This document shows, in pieces, positions 24,972-32,994 of a DNA stretch of 56,310 nt. A model generated the notes under the pieces. It was not told the DNA's origin, searched no databases, and worked only from the letters and a program-made list of their open reading frames with translations. The stretch comes from Microlunatus endophyticus (GTDB lineage Bacteria > Actinomycetota > Actinomycetes > Propionibacteriales > Propionibacteriaceae). The position numbers and the translations under genes were made by a program. The number at the start of each line of letters is the position of its first letter. Within the stretch, counting starts at the first letter, position 1. The stretch spans positions 1-56,310 of the forward strand of contig NZ_BMMZ01000019.1 in assembly GCF_014646195.1 (NCBI RefSeq). Direction: 5' to 3'.

Positions 24972-26107
24972 GCCGGCGCGAGGGGATCGGTCTGGCAGCC
25001 GGAGTCGCCGCGTTGGCGCTGGGCGGGGTGGCAGCCGGTTTCCGGCTCGAGCGGGAACTGATCGGCAAGCGGTTGCGACCTGCCATCGGCGGTGCCGATG
25101 CGGAGCCGTTCTTCGCGCTGCGGTCCGAGGGCCGTGAGGTGGAGACCATCGATGGCGTGAAACTGCACGTGGAGGTCGACGAGCCGGACGATCAGGAGGA
25201 CGCCGACGGCTCCCGCCCCACGTTGGTGTTCCTGCACGGCTACGCGCTCAGCCTTGACTGCTGGTATTTCCAGCGCCGGGATCTGCGCGGCAAGTATCGG
25301 ATGATCTTCTACGACCACCGGTCGCACGGCCGGTCCGGGCGGTCCTCGGCCAGCCTGTCCCGGATCTCTCAGCTGGGTGCGGACCTGACCCAGATCCTGC
25401 GTGAGGTCGCAGGCCCGGGCCCAGTGATCCTGATCGGCCACTCGATGGGCGGCATGACCGTGATGGAGCTGGCCCGCCAGCATCCGGAATGGTTCGGAGC
25501 GACCGGTCCGATCGACGGGGTGGGGCCGATCATCGGGGTAGGCCTGGTGTGCACCTCCAGCGACGACCTGCTCGACCGGCACCCGGTGCGGGGGCTTCCG
25601 GGTCGGCTGCTGGCACGGGCGGCCGTCCCCGCCATGGCCGCACTGAACCGGATTCCGACCGTGGTCGAGCAGACCCGGCAGGCCGGTTCCGATCTGGCCT
25701 GGCTGCTGACGGGGCTGATGACCTTCCCGTCACCGGTGCCGCCGGCCTACGTGAAATTCGTCGGAGAGATGCTCGCCCAGACACCGCTGGATGTGATCGC
25801 CGATTTCTATCCGGCCTTCGCCGATCTCGACGAGTCCGAGGCGCTGCGGGTGATCAACCAGCTGCCGACGGCGGTGGTCGGGGCCAAACAGGATCTGGTC
25901 ACGCCCTTCCGGCACACCGAGCTGATGATCGAGGAACTTCCCAATGCCGATGTGCTGATCCTCGATCCCTGCGGACACATGGCGATGATCGAGTACCACG
26001 AGCGCGTCACTCGCGTCCTGGCGAACCTGGTCACCCGGGCAACCGGTGGTGACGGCGGTGATCGCGTGCAGGCGATGGAGGCGTCCCGCGGCTTGCCGCC
26101 GAGCTGA
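24968..26107 (+). CDS. Alpha/beta hydrolase, membrane-anchored
   Basis: A 379-residue alpha/beta hydrolase with an N-terminal hydrophobic helix (about residues 7-25, IGLAAGVAALALGGVAAGF) that may anchor it. The oxyanion strand VFLHGYALSLDCW, the nucleophile elbow LIGHSMGGMTVME (Ser) and the final His in LDPCGHMAMIEY are present; the acidic member is likely the Asp of GAKQDLVTPF. It is coupled to alr by an ATGA overlap. A hydrolase in this position, between alr and tsaE, is conserved in actinobacteria but its substrate is unknown. Confidence 0.88.
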   Translation: MSRREGIGLAAGVAALALGGVAAGFRLERELIGKRLRPAIGGADAEPFFALRSEGREVETIDGVKLHVEVDEPDDQEDADGSRPTLVFLHGYALSLDCWYFQRRDLRGKYRMIFYDHRSHGRSGRSSASLSRISQLGADLTQILREVAGPGPVILIGHSMGGMTVMELARQHPEWFGATGPIDGVGPIIGVGLVCTSSDDLLDRHPVRGLPGRLLARAAVPAMAALNRIPTVVEQTRQAGSDLAWLLTGLMTFPSPVPPAYVKFVGEMLAQTPLDVIADFYPAFADLDESEALRVINQLPTAVVGAKQDLVTPFRHTELMIEELPNADVLILDPCGHMAMIEYHERVTRVLANLVTRATGGDGGDRVQAMEASRGLPPS

Positions 26108-26150
26108 CACAGGTCCTGTGCCTGCATGCGCTGCCCGGATCCGATCTCGA

Positions 26151-26220
26151 TTCGGTTTCTGCGGCCCGGCCCCGTAGACTGGCTGTCAGCGGGTCGGTGT
26201 TGATCCACCGCGATCCCGCT
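26151..26220 (+). promoter_or_regulatory. Possible promoter and 5' leader hairpin of the DEAD-box helicase
   Basis: TTCGGT (26151-26156) and TAGACT (26175-26180) are separated by 18 bp and form a weak -35/-10 pair. Just downstream, AGCGGG-T-CGGTG (26188-26199) can pair with CACCG-CGAT-CCCGCT (26206-26220) around a six-base loop, so the predicted mRNA would begin with a hairpin, followed by about 130 bases of leader. This is the only notable structure in the 241-bp gap. Confidence 0.4.
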
Positions 26221-26348
26221 TCCCATCCGAACCCAACTCCTTGCAGTTGCGGCGCGCCCGCGCCCGGGGTTCGACCACGATGCGTGCGTCCTTTCAGGGG
26301 CGCGTGCGCCCCGATCACCGGAAAACCGCCGGTGAAGAAGAGAGATTC

Positions 26349-28370
26349 ATGCCATCCGGTAAGTCCGAGGGCGCCAAGCGCCCGAATCCGTCGCGCTCCC
26401 CGCGTTCCGACTCCTCGTCGAAGAAGCGCCGTTGGAGCCCCGAGGAACGTGCTGCCAAGGGCCGCCGTCCTCGTCGTCGCGGTGGTGTCCAGTCCGATTT
26501 CGAGCCGCGTTCCGAGTCGCGCGACACCCGTCGTGCCGGTTCGTGGGGACGATCCGACCGCGATGTCACGGCGCAATCCTCCCCACGGGATCGGTTCGAG
26601 CGTGACGACCGGCGTGACGACCGGCGCCGCTTCGACCGTGACGACCGACCGCGCTTCCAGCGCGATGACCGTTCCCGTTACGACCGCGACGATCGTCCCC
26701 GTTACGACCGCGACGACCGTTCCCGTTACGACCGCGACGATCGGCGTGCTGACCGGCGCGACGACCGTCCCCGCTTCGATCGTGACGATCGCCGGACCGA
26801 CCGTCCGCGCTTCGACCGTCCCCGCTTCGATCGCGACGACCGCCGGACCACTCGCGTCGAGCGCACCCCCGTCGAGCGAACCCCCGTCGAGCGAACCCCC
26901 GTCGAGCGAACCCCCGTCGAGCGAACCCCCGTCGATCGAACCAGCGCTCCGGCAGCCGTGGTGACGGCGACCGACTTCGCCGAGCTCGGCGTCGATGCGG
27001 TGCTGGTCGACCGGCTCGCCGAGGACGGCATCACCACACCCTTCCCGATCCAGGCCGCGGCCATCCCCGACGCGGTCTCCGGCCGCGACGTCCTCGGCCG
27101 GGGGCGTACGGGCTCGGGCAAGACGCTCGGCTTCGGCCTCCCGCTGCTGACCCGCCTGGCCAAGGGCCGTCGGCCCGGTCGCTCACCCCGCGGCATCATC
27201 CTGCTGCCGACCCGCGAACTTGCCACCCAGGTCTCCGATGTGCTGGCCCCGCTGGGCCGGGCTCTCGGCCTGCGGACCGTCCTGGTCGCCGGCGGCATGT
27301 CCTACACCCCGCAGTTGCGCAGCCTCGAGCAGGGCGTCGACGTCGTCATCGGCACCCCCGGGCGGATCATCGACCTGATGGACCGGCAGGCGCTGGAGCT
27401 GGATGCGATCGAGATCACCGTCCTCGACGAGGCCGACCACATGGCCGATCTCGGCTTCCTGCCCGAAGTCACCACCATTCTCGACGCGATCCCGGCCGAC
27501 GGCCAGCGGATGCTCTTCAGCGCCACTCTGGACCGCGGCATCGATCGGCTGGTCGCGACTTACCTGACCGATCCGAGCACCCATGAGGTGGACGGCGCCC
27601 AGGCCTCGGTCGACACCATGACCCACTACCTGCTGCCGATCGCGCCGGCCGACAAGAAGTCGATCACCGCCGAGATCGCCAACCGGGACGGCCGAACGGT
27701 GATCTTCGTACGCACCCAGCTGGGCGCCGACCGAGTCGCCGAGGAGCTGCGGAACTCCGGTGTGATGGCCGGCGCGCTGCATGGCGGGCTGCCACAGGGC
27801 GCCCGGAACCGTACCCTCGAGGCCTTCAAGAACGGCTCGTTGCCGGTCCTGGTGGCGACCGACGTCGCGGCCCGCGGCATCCACGTGGACGAGGTCGGTC
27901 TGGTCCTGCAGGTCGATCCGCCGGCCGATGCGAAGACCTACCTGCACCGTGCCGGCCGCACGGCACGTGCCGGCGAGACTGGTGTGGTGGCCACGCTGGT
28001 GCTTCCCGACCAGCGTCGGCAGGTTCGTCGGCTGGCCCGCGATGCCGGTGTCGACGCGATCGAGCTGAAGGCCCGGCCGGGCGATGCCGACCTGGCCGAG
28101 GCGACCGGTGCGGCCGAGACCAGCGGCGACTACATCAGCAGCCGCGACTACGAGAAGTTGATCGCGCCGCGTTCGGATCGCGGTCCGCGGTCCGGCAACA
28201 GGCGCGGCGGGTTCAATCGGTCCGAGGGCGGCTTCAACCGGTCAGGTCGCGGACCGGGCGGCCGCTCCAACCGAGGCCCCGGCAACGGCAAGCCGAACGG
28301 CAAGGCCGGCAGCGGCCGGTGGAGCTCCGACGGTCGTCCGGAACGGACGGCCTACCATAGCGGGCGATGA
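26349..28370 (+). CDS. DEAD/DEAH-box RNA helicase with RD-rich and VERTP-repeat N-terminus
   Basis: A 673-residue RhlE/CsdA-like RNA helicase. The conserved core starts near residue 205 (FAELGVDAVLVDRLAEDGIT, a Q-motif region). It has Walker A GRGRTGSGKT, Ib and TPGR (GTPGRIID), a DEAD box written DEAD within TVLDEADHMADLG, SAT (LFSATLD), then VI HRAGRTARAG in the second domain. The N-terminal 200 residues are disordered and charged: repeated RDDR/RYDRDD units and five copies of VERTP. The C-terminus is Gly/Arg/Asn-rich, the usual RNA-binding tail. The ATG at 26349 follows AAGAAGAGAG. Such proteins help at low temperature and in ribosome assembly; that role is inferred from family. Confidence 0.94.
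   Translation: MPSGKSEGAKRPNPSRSPRSDSSSKKRRWSPEERAAKGRRPRRRGGVQSDFEPRSESRDTRRAGSWGRSDRDVTAQSSPRDRFERDDRRDDRRRFDRDDRPRFQRDDRSRYDRDDRPRYDRDDRSRYDRDDRRADRRDDRPRFDRDDRRTDRPRFDRPRFDRDDRRTTRVERTPVERTPVERTPVERTPVERTPVDRTSAPAAVVTATDFAELGVDAVLVDRLAEDGITTPFPIQAAAIPDAVSGRDVLGRGRTGSGKTLGFGLPLLTRLAKGRRPGRSPRGIILLPTRELATQVSDVLAPLGRALGLRTVLVAGGMSYTPQLRSLEQGVDVVIGTPGRIIDLMDRQALELDAIEITVLDEADHMADLGFLPEVTTILDAIPADGQRMLFSATLDRGIDRLVATYLTDPSTHEVDGAQASVDTMTHYLLPIAPADKKSITAEIANRDGRTVIFVRTQLGADRVAEELRNSGVMAGALHGGLPQGARNRTLEAFKNGSLPVLVATDVAARGIHVDEVGLVLQVDPPADAKTYLHRAGRTARAGETGVVATLVLPDQRRQVRRLARDAGVDAIELKARPGDADLAEATGAAETSGDYISSRDYEKLIAPRSDRGPRSGNRRGGFNRSEGGFNRSGRGPGGRSNRGPGNGKPNGKAGSGRWSSDGRPERTAYHSGR
26856..26942 (+). 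repeat. 15-bp in-frame tandem repeat in the helicase gene
   Basis: GTCGAGCGAACCCCC repeats from 26856 in five full copies (first with one base change) plus a diverged sixth, encoding VERTP units ending VDRT, in the linker before the helicase core. Confidence 0.95.
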
Positions 28371-29395
28371 CCGACCAGCCCGCGATCGACGGCCAGCTCA
28401 CGACTGAGGAAGAGCCGTTCCCGACCTACTACCGCGCCACTGCCGAGCATGCTGCCGGCATGGTCGAGGTGATCCACGCGGCCTTCGGCGCCCGACCGCC
28501 GCTGGATCCGCCGTCCACCGCTGACGCCGAGACCGCCGAGACGGTCGCCGAGGCGCTGGCCCGGGGTACCGGTGTGTACGCGACGGTGTCCGGGCGCCCT
28601 GCGGGGGCGATCATCGTCGAGCGGGACCATGATCACGGCGACGGCCGGACCGGCGTGCTGCGCCGGGTGTCGGTGCACCCGGACTTCCAGCGGCACGGCA
28701 TCGCATCGGCCATGGTCGTCGAGGCCGAACTGCTGGCCGCCGAGCTCGGCTGCGTGCGGTTGGAGCTCTTCGCCCGCGGCGAATTCCCGGAGTTGATCAG
28801 CTACTGGCAGCACCGCGGTTTCGTGATCGACCGGCAGGCGCCGTACGGCGTGATGCTGGCCAGACAACTGCCGCGCCGGGTCGTGGTGCCGGCCGCTGAC
28901 GACATGACAGCACTCGGCGCTCGGCTGGCCGCCCGACTGCGGCCCGGCGACGTGATCATCGCCACCGGTGATCTCGGCGCCGGCAAGACCACGCTCACCC
29001 AGGGTATTGGTGAGGGTCTTGGCGCGGCTGGACCGATCATCTCGCCGACATTCGTGTTGTCGCGGATCCATCACGCGGCCGAGGGTCGTCCTGATCTTGT
29101 GCATGTCGACGCCTACCGGCTGTCGAGCGCCGATGAGTTGGAGGATCTCGATCTCGAGGAGACTCTCGACCGGTCGGTCACCGTCGTCGAGTGGGGCGAG
29201 AACGTCGCCGAGATCCTCAGCCCCGACCGGCTGCAGATCACGGTGCTGCGCAGCGCCGATCCGGACGACGACACCCGGACGGTGTTGATCACCGGTGTCG
29301 GCGACCGCTGGACGCAGGCCGATCTCGACGAACTGGGCCTTGACGACCTTGAGCTCGGCCGGCTGGATGTGAATGGGGCGGTTGCCCGTGGCTGA
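28367..29395 (+). CDS. tsaE: GNAT acetyltransferase fused to TsaE (t6A ATPase)
   Basis: A 342-residue fusion. Residues about 20-165 form a GNAT N-acetyltransferase domain (acetyl-CoA loop VSVHPDFQRHGIASAMV, ending YWQHRGF). Residues about 180-330 are TsaE, the ATPase of the threonylcarbamoyladenosine tRNA modification complex: Walker A GDLGAGKTTLTQGIGEGLG, switch SPTFVLSRIHH, VHVDAYRLSSADEL and VEWGENV. The ATG overlaps the helicase stop (ATGA). The same t6A genes tsaB and tsaD follow. GNAT-TsaE fusions are known in some actinobacteria. What the acetyltransferase half modifies is unknown, though RimI, another GNAT, lies in the same operon. Confidence 0.93.
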   Translation: MTDQPAIDGQLTTEEEPFPTYYRATAEHAAGMVEVIHAAFGARPPLDPPSTADAETAETVAEALARGTGVYATVSGRPAGAIIVERDHDHGDGRTGVLRRVSVHPDFQRHGIASAMVVEAELLAAELGCVRLELFARGEFPELISYWQHRGFVIDRQAPYGVMLARQLPRRVVVPAADDMTALGARLAARLRPGDVIIATGDLGAGKTTLTQGIGEGLGAAGPIISPTFVLSRIHHAAEGRPDLVHVDAYRLSSADELEDLDLEETLDRSVTVVEWGENVAEILSPDRLQITVLRSADPDDDTRTVLITGVGDRWTQADLDELGLDDLELGRLDVNGAVARG

Positions 29396-30059
29396 TCGGC
29401 TGACGCTGGGGGTGGACACCTCGACCCAGGTGCAGGTCGGGCTGTCCGACGGCAAGCAGGTGCTCGCCAGCAGGACCTACGACGATCCGAAACGACACGT
29501 CGAACAGCTGGCGCCGCTGTTGTCGACCATGATCACTGAGATCGGCCTCGACGTCACCGCGGTGACCGGGATCGTCGTCGGCGTCGGACCCGGTCCGTAC
29601 ACCGGGCTGCGGGTCGGCATCGCCACCGCGCGGGTCCTGGGCTCGGTTCTGGGCGTCAGGGTCCGCGGCGTCTGCAGCCTCGACGTGCTGGCCGTGCAGT
29701 GGCAGCGCGGCGAACGCCCCGATGGCGACTTCCTGATCGCCACCGACGCACGCCGCCGGGAGGTCTACTGGGCCCGCTACGGCGCCGACGGCGTACGGGT
29801 CGACGGGCCGTCGGTCGGCAGGCCGGACCAGTTGCCGGCGCTACCGGTCGCCGGGCCGGCGGGCCTGGTGCATCCGGAACTTGCCTCGGCCGACCGGACC
29901 CGGCTGGACGGGCCGACCCGGCTGGACGGGGGCGTACTGGCCCTGGCCGGACCCGAGCTGCCGGATGCCGGTATCGAGCCGCTGTATCTCCGCAGCCCCG
30001 ATGCTGCTCCGCCGGGACCGCGGAAGTCGGTCCTTGCCCATCCCCGGGCACTGCGATGA
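29388..30059 (+). CDS. tsaB: tRNA threonylcarbamoyladenosine biosynthesis protein TsaB
   Basis: TsaB is the inactive paralogue that partners TsaD in t6A37 formation. The ASKHA-fold N-terminus LTLGVDTSTQVQVGLSDG and the GVGPGPYTGLRVGIATARVLG signature are clear, while the metal-site residues of TsaD are absent, as usual. Residues about 155-190 contain a small duplication (TRLDGPTRLDGG). The GTG at 29388 overlaps the tsaE stop by eight bases; an ATG at 29373 in the same frame is possible. The C-terminus is followed directly by rimI (ATGA). Confidence 0.93.
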   Translation: MADRLTLGVDTSTQVQVGLSDGKQVLASRTYDDPKRHVEQLAPLLSTMITEIGLDVTAVTGIVVGVGPGPYTGLRVGIATARVLGSVLGVRVRGVCSLDVLAVQWQRGERPDGDFLIATDARRREVYWARYGADGVRVDGPSVGRPDQLPALPVAGPAGLVHPELASADRTRLDGPTRLDGGVLALAGPELPDAGIEPLYLRSPDAAPPGPRKSVLAHPRALR

Positions 30060-30526
30060 CCGCCATCGCGACGCTCTCCACCGGCCCCGCCGGTCTTGGT
30101 GATCTTGATGCCATCCTCGGGCTGGAGCGGGCCGGGTTTCCGGCGTCCGAGCAGTGGAGTCGCACCAGCTGGCAGTCGGAGCTGGCCGGCGAGTCCCTAC
30201 GAGTGCTGGCGGCACGCGATGATCTGCTGCGCGGCGTCATCGCCCTGCGGTTCGGCCCGGACGTTTGTGATCTTGACCGGATCGTGGTCGATCCGCAGCA
30301 GCGTCGGCAGGGGATCGGCAGGTCCCTGCTGGCTTCCGGCCTTGAGCTGGCCGCGACCCGAGGCGTACAAGAGATGATCTTGGAAGTGCGGACCGACAAT
30401 GCAGCGGCGATTGCGCTCTACCGGGCGTACGGCTTCGCGCAGCTTGCGGTCCGCGGTGATTACTACGGCCCCGGTCGGGACGCGATGATCATGGGCCGAC
30501 CGGTAGGAGGCGATGATCATGAGTGA
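30056..30526 (+). CDS. rimI: Ribosomal-protein-alanine N-acetyltransferase RimI
   Basis: A 156-residue GNAT protein, the RimI member of the tsaB-rimI-tsaD cluster that acetylates the N-terminus of ribosomal protein S18 in E. coli. The acetyl-CoA loop is IVVDPQQRRQGIGRSLLASG, and the C-terminal LEVRTDNAAAIALYRAYGF and YYGPGRDAMIM are characteristic of RimI. The ATG overlaps the tsaB stop by four bases and its own stop lies inside the start of tsaD, so translation of the three is coupled. Confidence 0.92.
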   Translation: MTAIATLSTGPAGLGDLDAILGLERAGFPASEQWSRTSWQSELAGESLRVLAARDDLLRGVIALRFGPDVCDLDRIVVDPQQRRQGIGRSLLASGLELAATRGVQEMILEVRTDNAAAIALYRAYGFAQLAVRGDYYGPGRDAMIMGRPVGGDDHE

Positions 30527-31583
30527 GCCGTTGATCCTGGGGATCGAGTCCTCCTGCGATGAGACCGGCGTCGGCATCGTCCGTGGCAACCAGCTGCTGG
30601 CCAACGAGGTTGCCTCCAGCGTCGAGGAACACGTCCGTTTCGGTGGGGTCGTGCCGGAGGTGGCCAGCCGGGCCCACCTCGAGGCGATCGTGCCCACCAT
30701 CGAACGGGCCCTGAAGACGGCCGATGTCGATCTTGGTCAGCTGGACGCGATCGCGGTCACCGCCGGTCCAGGGCTGATGGGCGCCCTGGTGGTCGGGATC
30801 GCCGCCGCCAAGGCGCTCGCTCTTGCCACCGGAAAGCCGTTGTACGGGGTCAATCATCTGGCCGGTCATGTCGCGGTCGACCTACTCGAGCACGGACCGC
30901 TTCCGCAGCCCGCGGTCGCCCTGCTGGTCTCCGGTGGGCACACCTCGCTGCTTCGGGTCGACGATGTGGCGACCAAGATCATCGAGATCGGCGCCACCAT
31001 CGACGATGCGGCGGGGGAGGCGTACGACAAGGTCGCCCGGTTGCTCGGCCTGTCCTACCCCGGTGGGCCCGTGATCGACCGGATCGCCAACGGCGACGGC
31101 GATCCGCAGGCGGCCGGCGACCCGACTGCGATTCGCTTCCCGCGTGGCCTGACGGCGCAGAAGGACCTGGTCAAGCATCGCTTCGACTTCTCGTTCTCCG
31201 GTCTGAAGACCGCGGTCGCCCGCTGGGTCGAGCTGCGGCAGCGGGACGGCCTGGACATCCCGCTGGCCGACGTCGCCGCCAGCTTCCAGGAGGCTGTCTG
31301 CGACGTGCTCAGCGCCAAGGCGATCGACGCCTGTCAGTCGTTGGGTGCCGAGGATCTGCTGATCGGTGGCGGCGTGGCAGCCAACGGCCGGCTGCGCGTC
31401 CTGCTCGCCGAGCGGGCCGAGGAGCGGGGCATCCGGCTGCGTCGGCCGCGGCCAGGATTGTGCACCGACAACGGCGCGATGATCGCGGTGCTCGGCGCGC
31501 AGATGGTCTCCCGCGGCCTGCCGCCGTCGGCACTGGACTTCGCCGCCGATTCGACCCTGCCCGTCAGCCGCCCACTGGTCTGA
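30519..31583 (+). CDS. tsaD: tRNA N6-adenosine threonylcarbamoyltransferase TsaD
   Basis: TsaD transfers the threonylcarbamoyl group to A37 of ANN-decoding tRNAs. Typical motifs are ILGIESSCDETGVGIV, the metal-binding VNHLAGHVAVDLL, LLVSGGHTSLLRV, GATIDDAAGEAYDKVARLLG and the closing GLCTDNGAMIAVLG. The 354-residue length is normal. AGGAGG at 30505-30510 is eight bases from the ATG at 30519, so I choose that over the ATG at 30513. It completes the tsaE-tsaB-rimI-tsaD operon. Confidence 0.97.
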   Translation: MSEPLILGIESSCDETGVGIVRGNQLLANEVASSVEEHVRFGGVVPEVASRAHLEAIVPTIERALKTADVDLGQLDAIAVTAGPGLMGALVVGIAAAKALALATGKPLYGVNHLAGHVAVDLLEHGPLPQPAVALLVSGGHTSLLRVDDVATKIIEIGATIDDAAGEAYDKVARLLGLSYPGGPVIDRIANGDGDPQAAGDPTAIRFPRGLTAQKDLVKHRFDFSFSGLKTAVARWVELRQRDGLDIPLADVAASFQEAVCDVLSAKAIDACQSLGAEDLLIGGGVAANGRLRVLLAERAEERGIRLRRPRPGLCTDNGAMIAVLGAQMVSRGLPPSALDFAADSTLPVSRPLV

Positions 31584-31592
31584 CCCGGGCCG

Positions 31593-31607
31593 TCCCTGAG
31601 TCAGGGA
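31593..31607. promoter_or_regulatory. Dyad upstream of the P450 genes
   Basis: TCCCTGAGTCAGGGA is a perfect 7-bp dyad with one central base, about 90 bp upstream of the first P450 start and directly after tsaD. The one-base centre argues for a protein-binding operator rather than a hairpin terminator. No regulator gene lies beside it. Confidence 0.45.
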
Positions 31608-31697
31608 AAGATCCGTGACATTCGCCGTTTGCGCCGGCTGCCGATCGCGTCAGGATGGATCCTGACGTTCGGGGAGTGGATGCGGAAGGGCGGGACG

Positions 31698-32957
31698 ATG
31701 GCGATCGGGCGACAGCAGCTGGCGTTCATCAAGGAGCTGTACGGGACGCGTTTGCGAATCTCGTACCACGCCTATGTCCGGCGGGAACCGGCCGCGCTGT
31801 TGCACCTCGAGCCCGGTCGGCAGGACCCGTACCCGATCTACCGGCGGATCCGAGAACGAGGCGTACTGGCGCCGACGCCGCTGGGCAACTATGTGACCGC
31901 AAGCCATGCGGCCTGTGACGAGGTGCTGCGCTCGCGCAGCTTCGGCGTCGGCCAGGACGGCCGGGACGCCCAGTTGTCGCTACTGGATCTCGATCCACCG
32001 GACCACACCCGGTTGCGTAGGCTGGTGGCTCCGGATTTCACCTCCCGGAAGATCCCGGCCTTCGGTCCGCGGGTGCAGGCGGTCGTCGACGATCTGATCA
32101 GGACCGTGCCGCGGGACCAGCCGTTCGATCTGGTGTCATCGCTGGCCGCCCCGCTGCCGATCGCGGTGATCACTGATCTGCTGGGCATCCCGGACGCCAA
32201 TGCCGAGGAGTTCGCGATGCACGGGACCCGCTTCGGCAGTGCCCTGGGCGGGATTCAGTCGATCGCCCATGCCCGCGAGCTGGCTGCGACCAGGGCACGC
32301 TTGGCGGAGATCTTCACCGAGATCTTCGAACTCCGCCGGCAGCATCCCCAGGACGACCTGATCGGTCGGATCGTCGCGGCCAACGAGAATTCTCCGGAGG
32401 CCGTACGACCCGAGGAGATGGTGCCGCTGTGCACGCTGCTGCTGATCGCCGGCTTCGAGACCACCGTCAACCTGATCGGGAACACGGTGCTGGCGCTGCT
32501 GTCTCATCCCGACCAGTGGCGGCTCTTCACCGAGCAGCCGGAGCTTGCCGAACAGGTGGTCGAGGAAGGATTGCGCTACGACCCGCCGGTGCAGCGCACC
32601 GGACGGGTCGCGATGAGCGACACCGAGGTGCTCGGTCGGCCGGTCGCCAAGGGTCAGTTCGTGATGACCGCGCTGGGTGGGGCCAACCGGGATCCCGCCG
32701 CCTTCGACGATCCGGACCGATTCGACATCAACCGGTCCAACGCCAACGAGCACCTGTCCTTCTCCGGCGGCATCCACTATTGCGTCGGCGCCCCGCTGGC
32801 GCGGCTGGAGGCGGCGATCGCCCTGCGGGCCATTGCCACCGAGTTTCCCGATCTGCGGGAGGCCGGCAAGCGGGTACGCCGCCCTGGCAGCCTGATCCGC
32901 GGTATTCAGGAATTCCCGGTCCTTGTGCCGGCGGCGCGCAGAACCACTATCGTGTGA
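31698..32957 (+). CDS. Cytochrome P450 (first of a tandem pair)
   Basis: A 419-residue bacterial cytosolic P450. The I-helix oxygen-activation motif is IAGFETTVNLIG, the K-helix ExxR is EEGLRYDPPVQRTG, and the haem-binding Cys lies in FSGGIHYCVGAPLARLE. The ATG at 31698 has GGAAGGG seven bases upstream; an ATG at 31680 is another option. The N-terminus IGRQQLAFIKELYG has no membrane anchor, as expected for class I bacterial enzymes needing a ferredoxin and reductase, neither of which is encoded nearby. The closest relative in the window is the next gene, aligned along its full length. Substrate unknown. Confidence 0.94.
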   Translation: MAIGRQQLAFIKELYGTRLRISYHAYVRREPAALLHLEPGRQDPYPIYRRIRERGVLAPTPLGNYVTASHAACDEVLRSRSFGVGQDGRDAQLSLLDLDPPDHTRLRRLVAPDFTSRKIPAFGPRVQAVVDDLIRTVPRDQPFDLVSSLAAPLPIAVITDLLGIPDANAEEFAMHGTRFGSALGGIQSIAHARELAATRARLAEIFTEIFELRRQHPQDDLIGRIVAANENSPEAVRPEEMVPLCTLLLIAGFETTVNLIGNTVLALLSHPDQWRLFTEQPELAEQVVEEGLRYDPPVQRTGRVAMSDTEVLGRPVAKGQFVMTALGGANRDPAAFDDPDRFDINRSNANEHLSFSGGIHYCVGAPLARLEAAIALRAIATEFPDLREAGKRVRRPGSLIRGIQEFPVLVPAARRTTIV

Positions 32958-32994
32958 TCATCGGCTCGACTCAGCCGTGTCGACGGGGGCGTCC

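Noticed and set aside
26265..26280. GGTTCGA resembling a tRNA T-arm
   Set aside because: No acceptor, D or anticodon arms can be formed around it.
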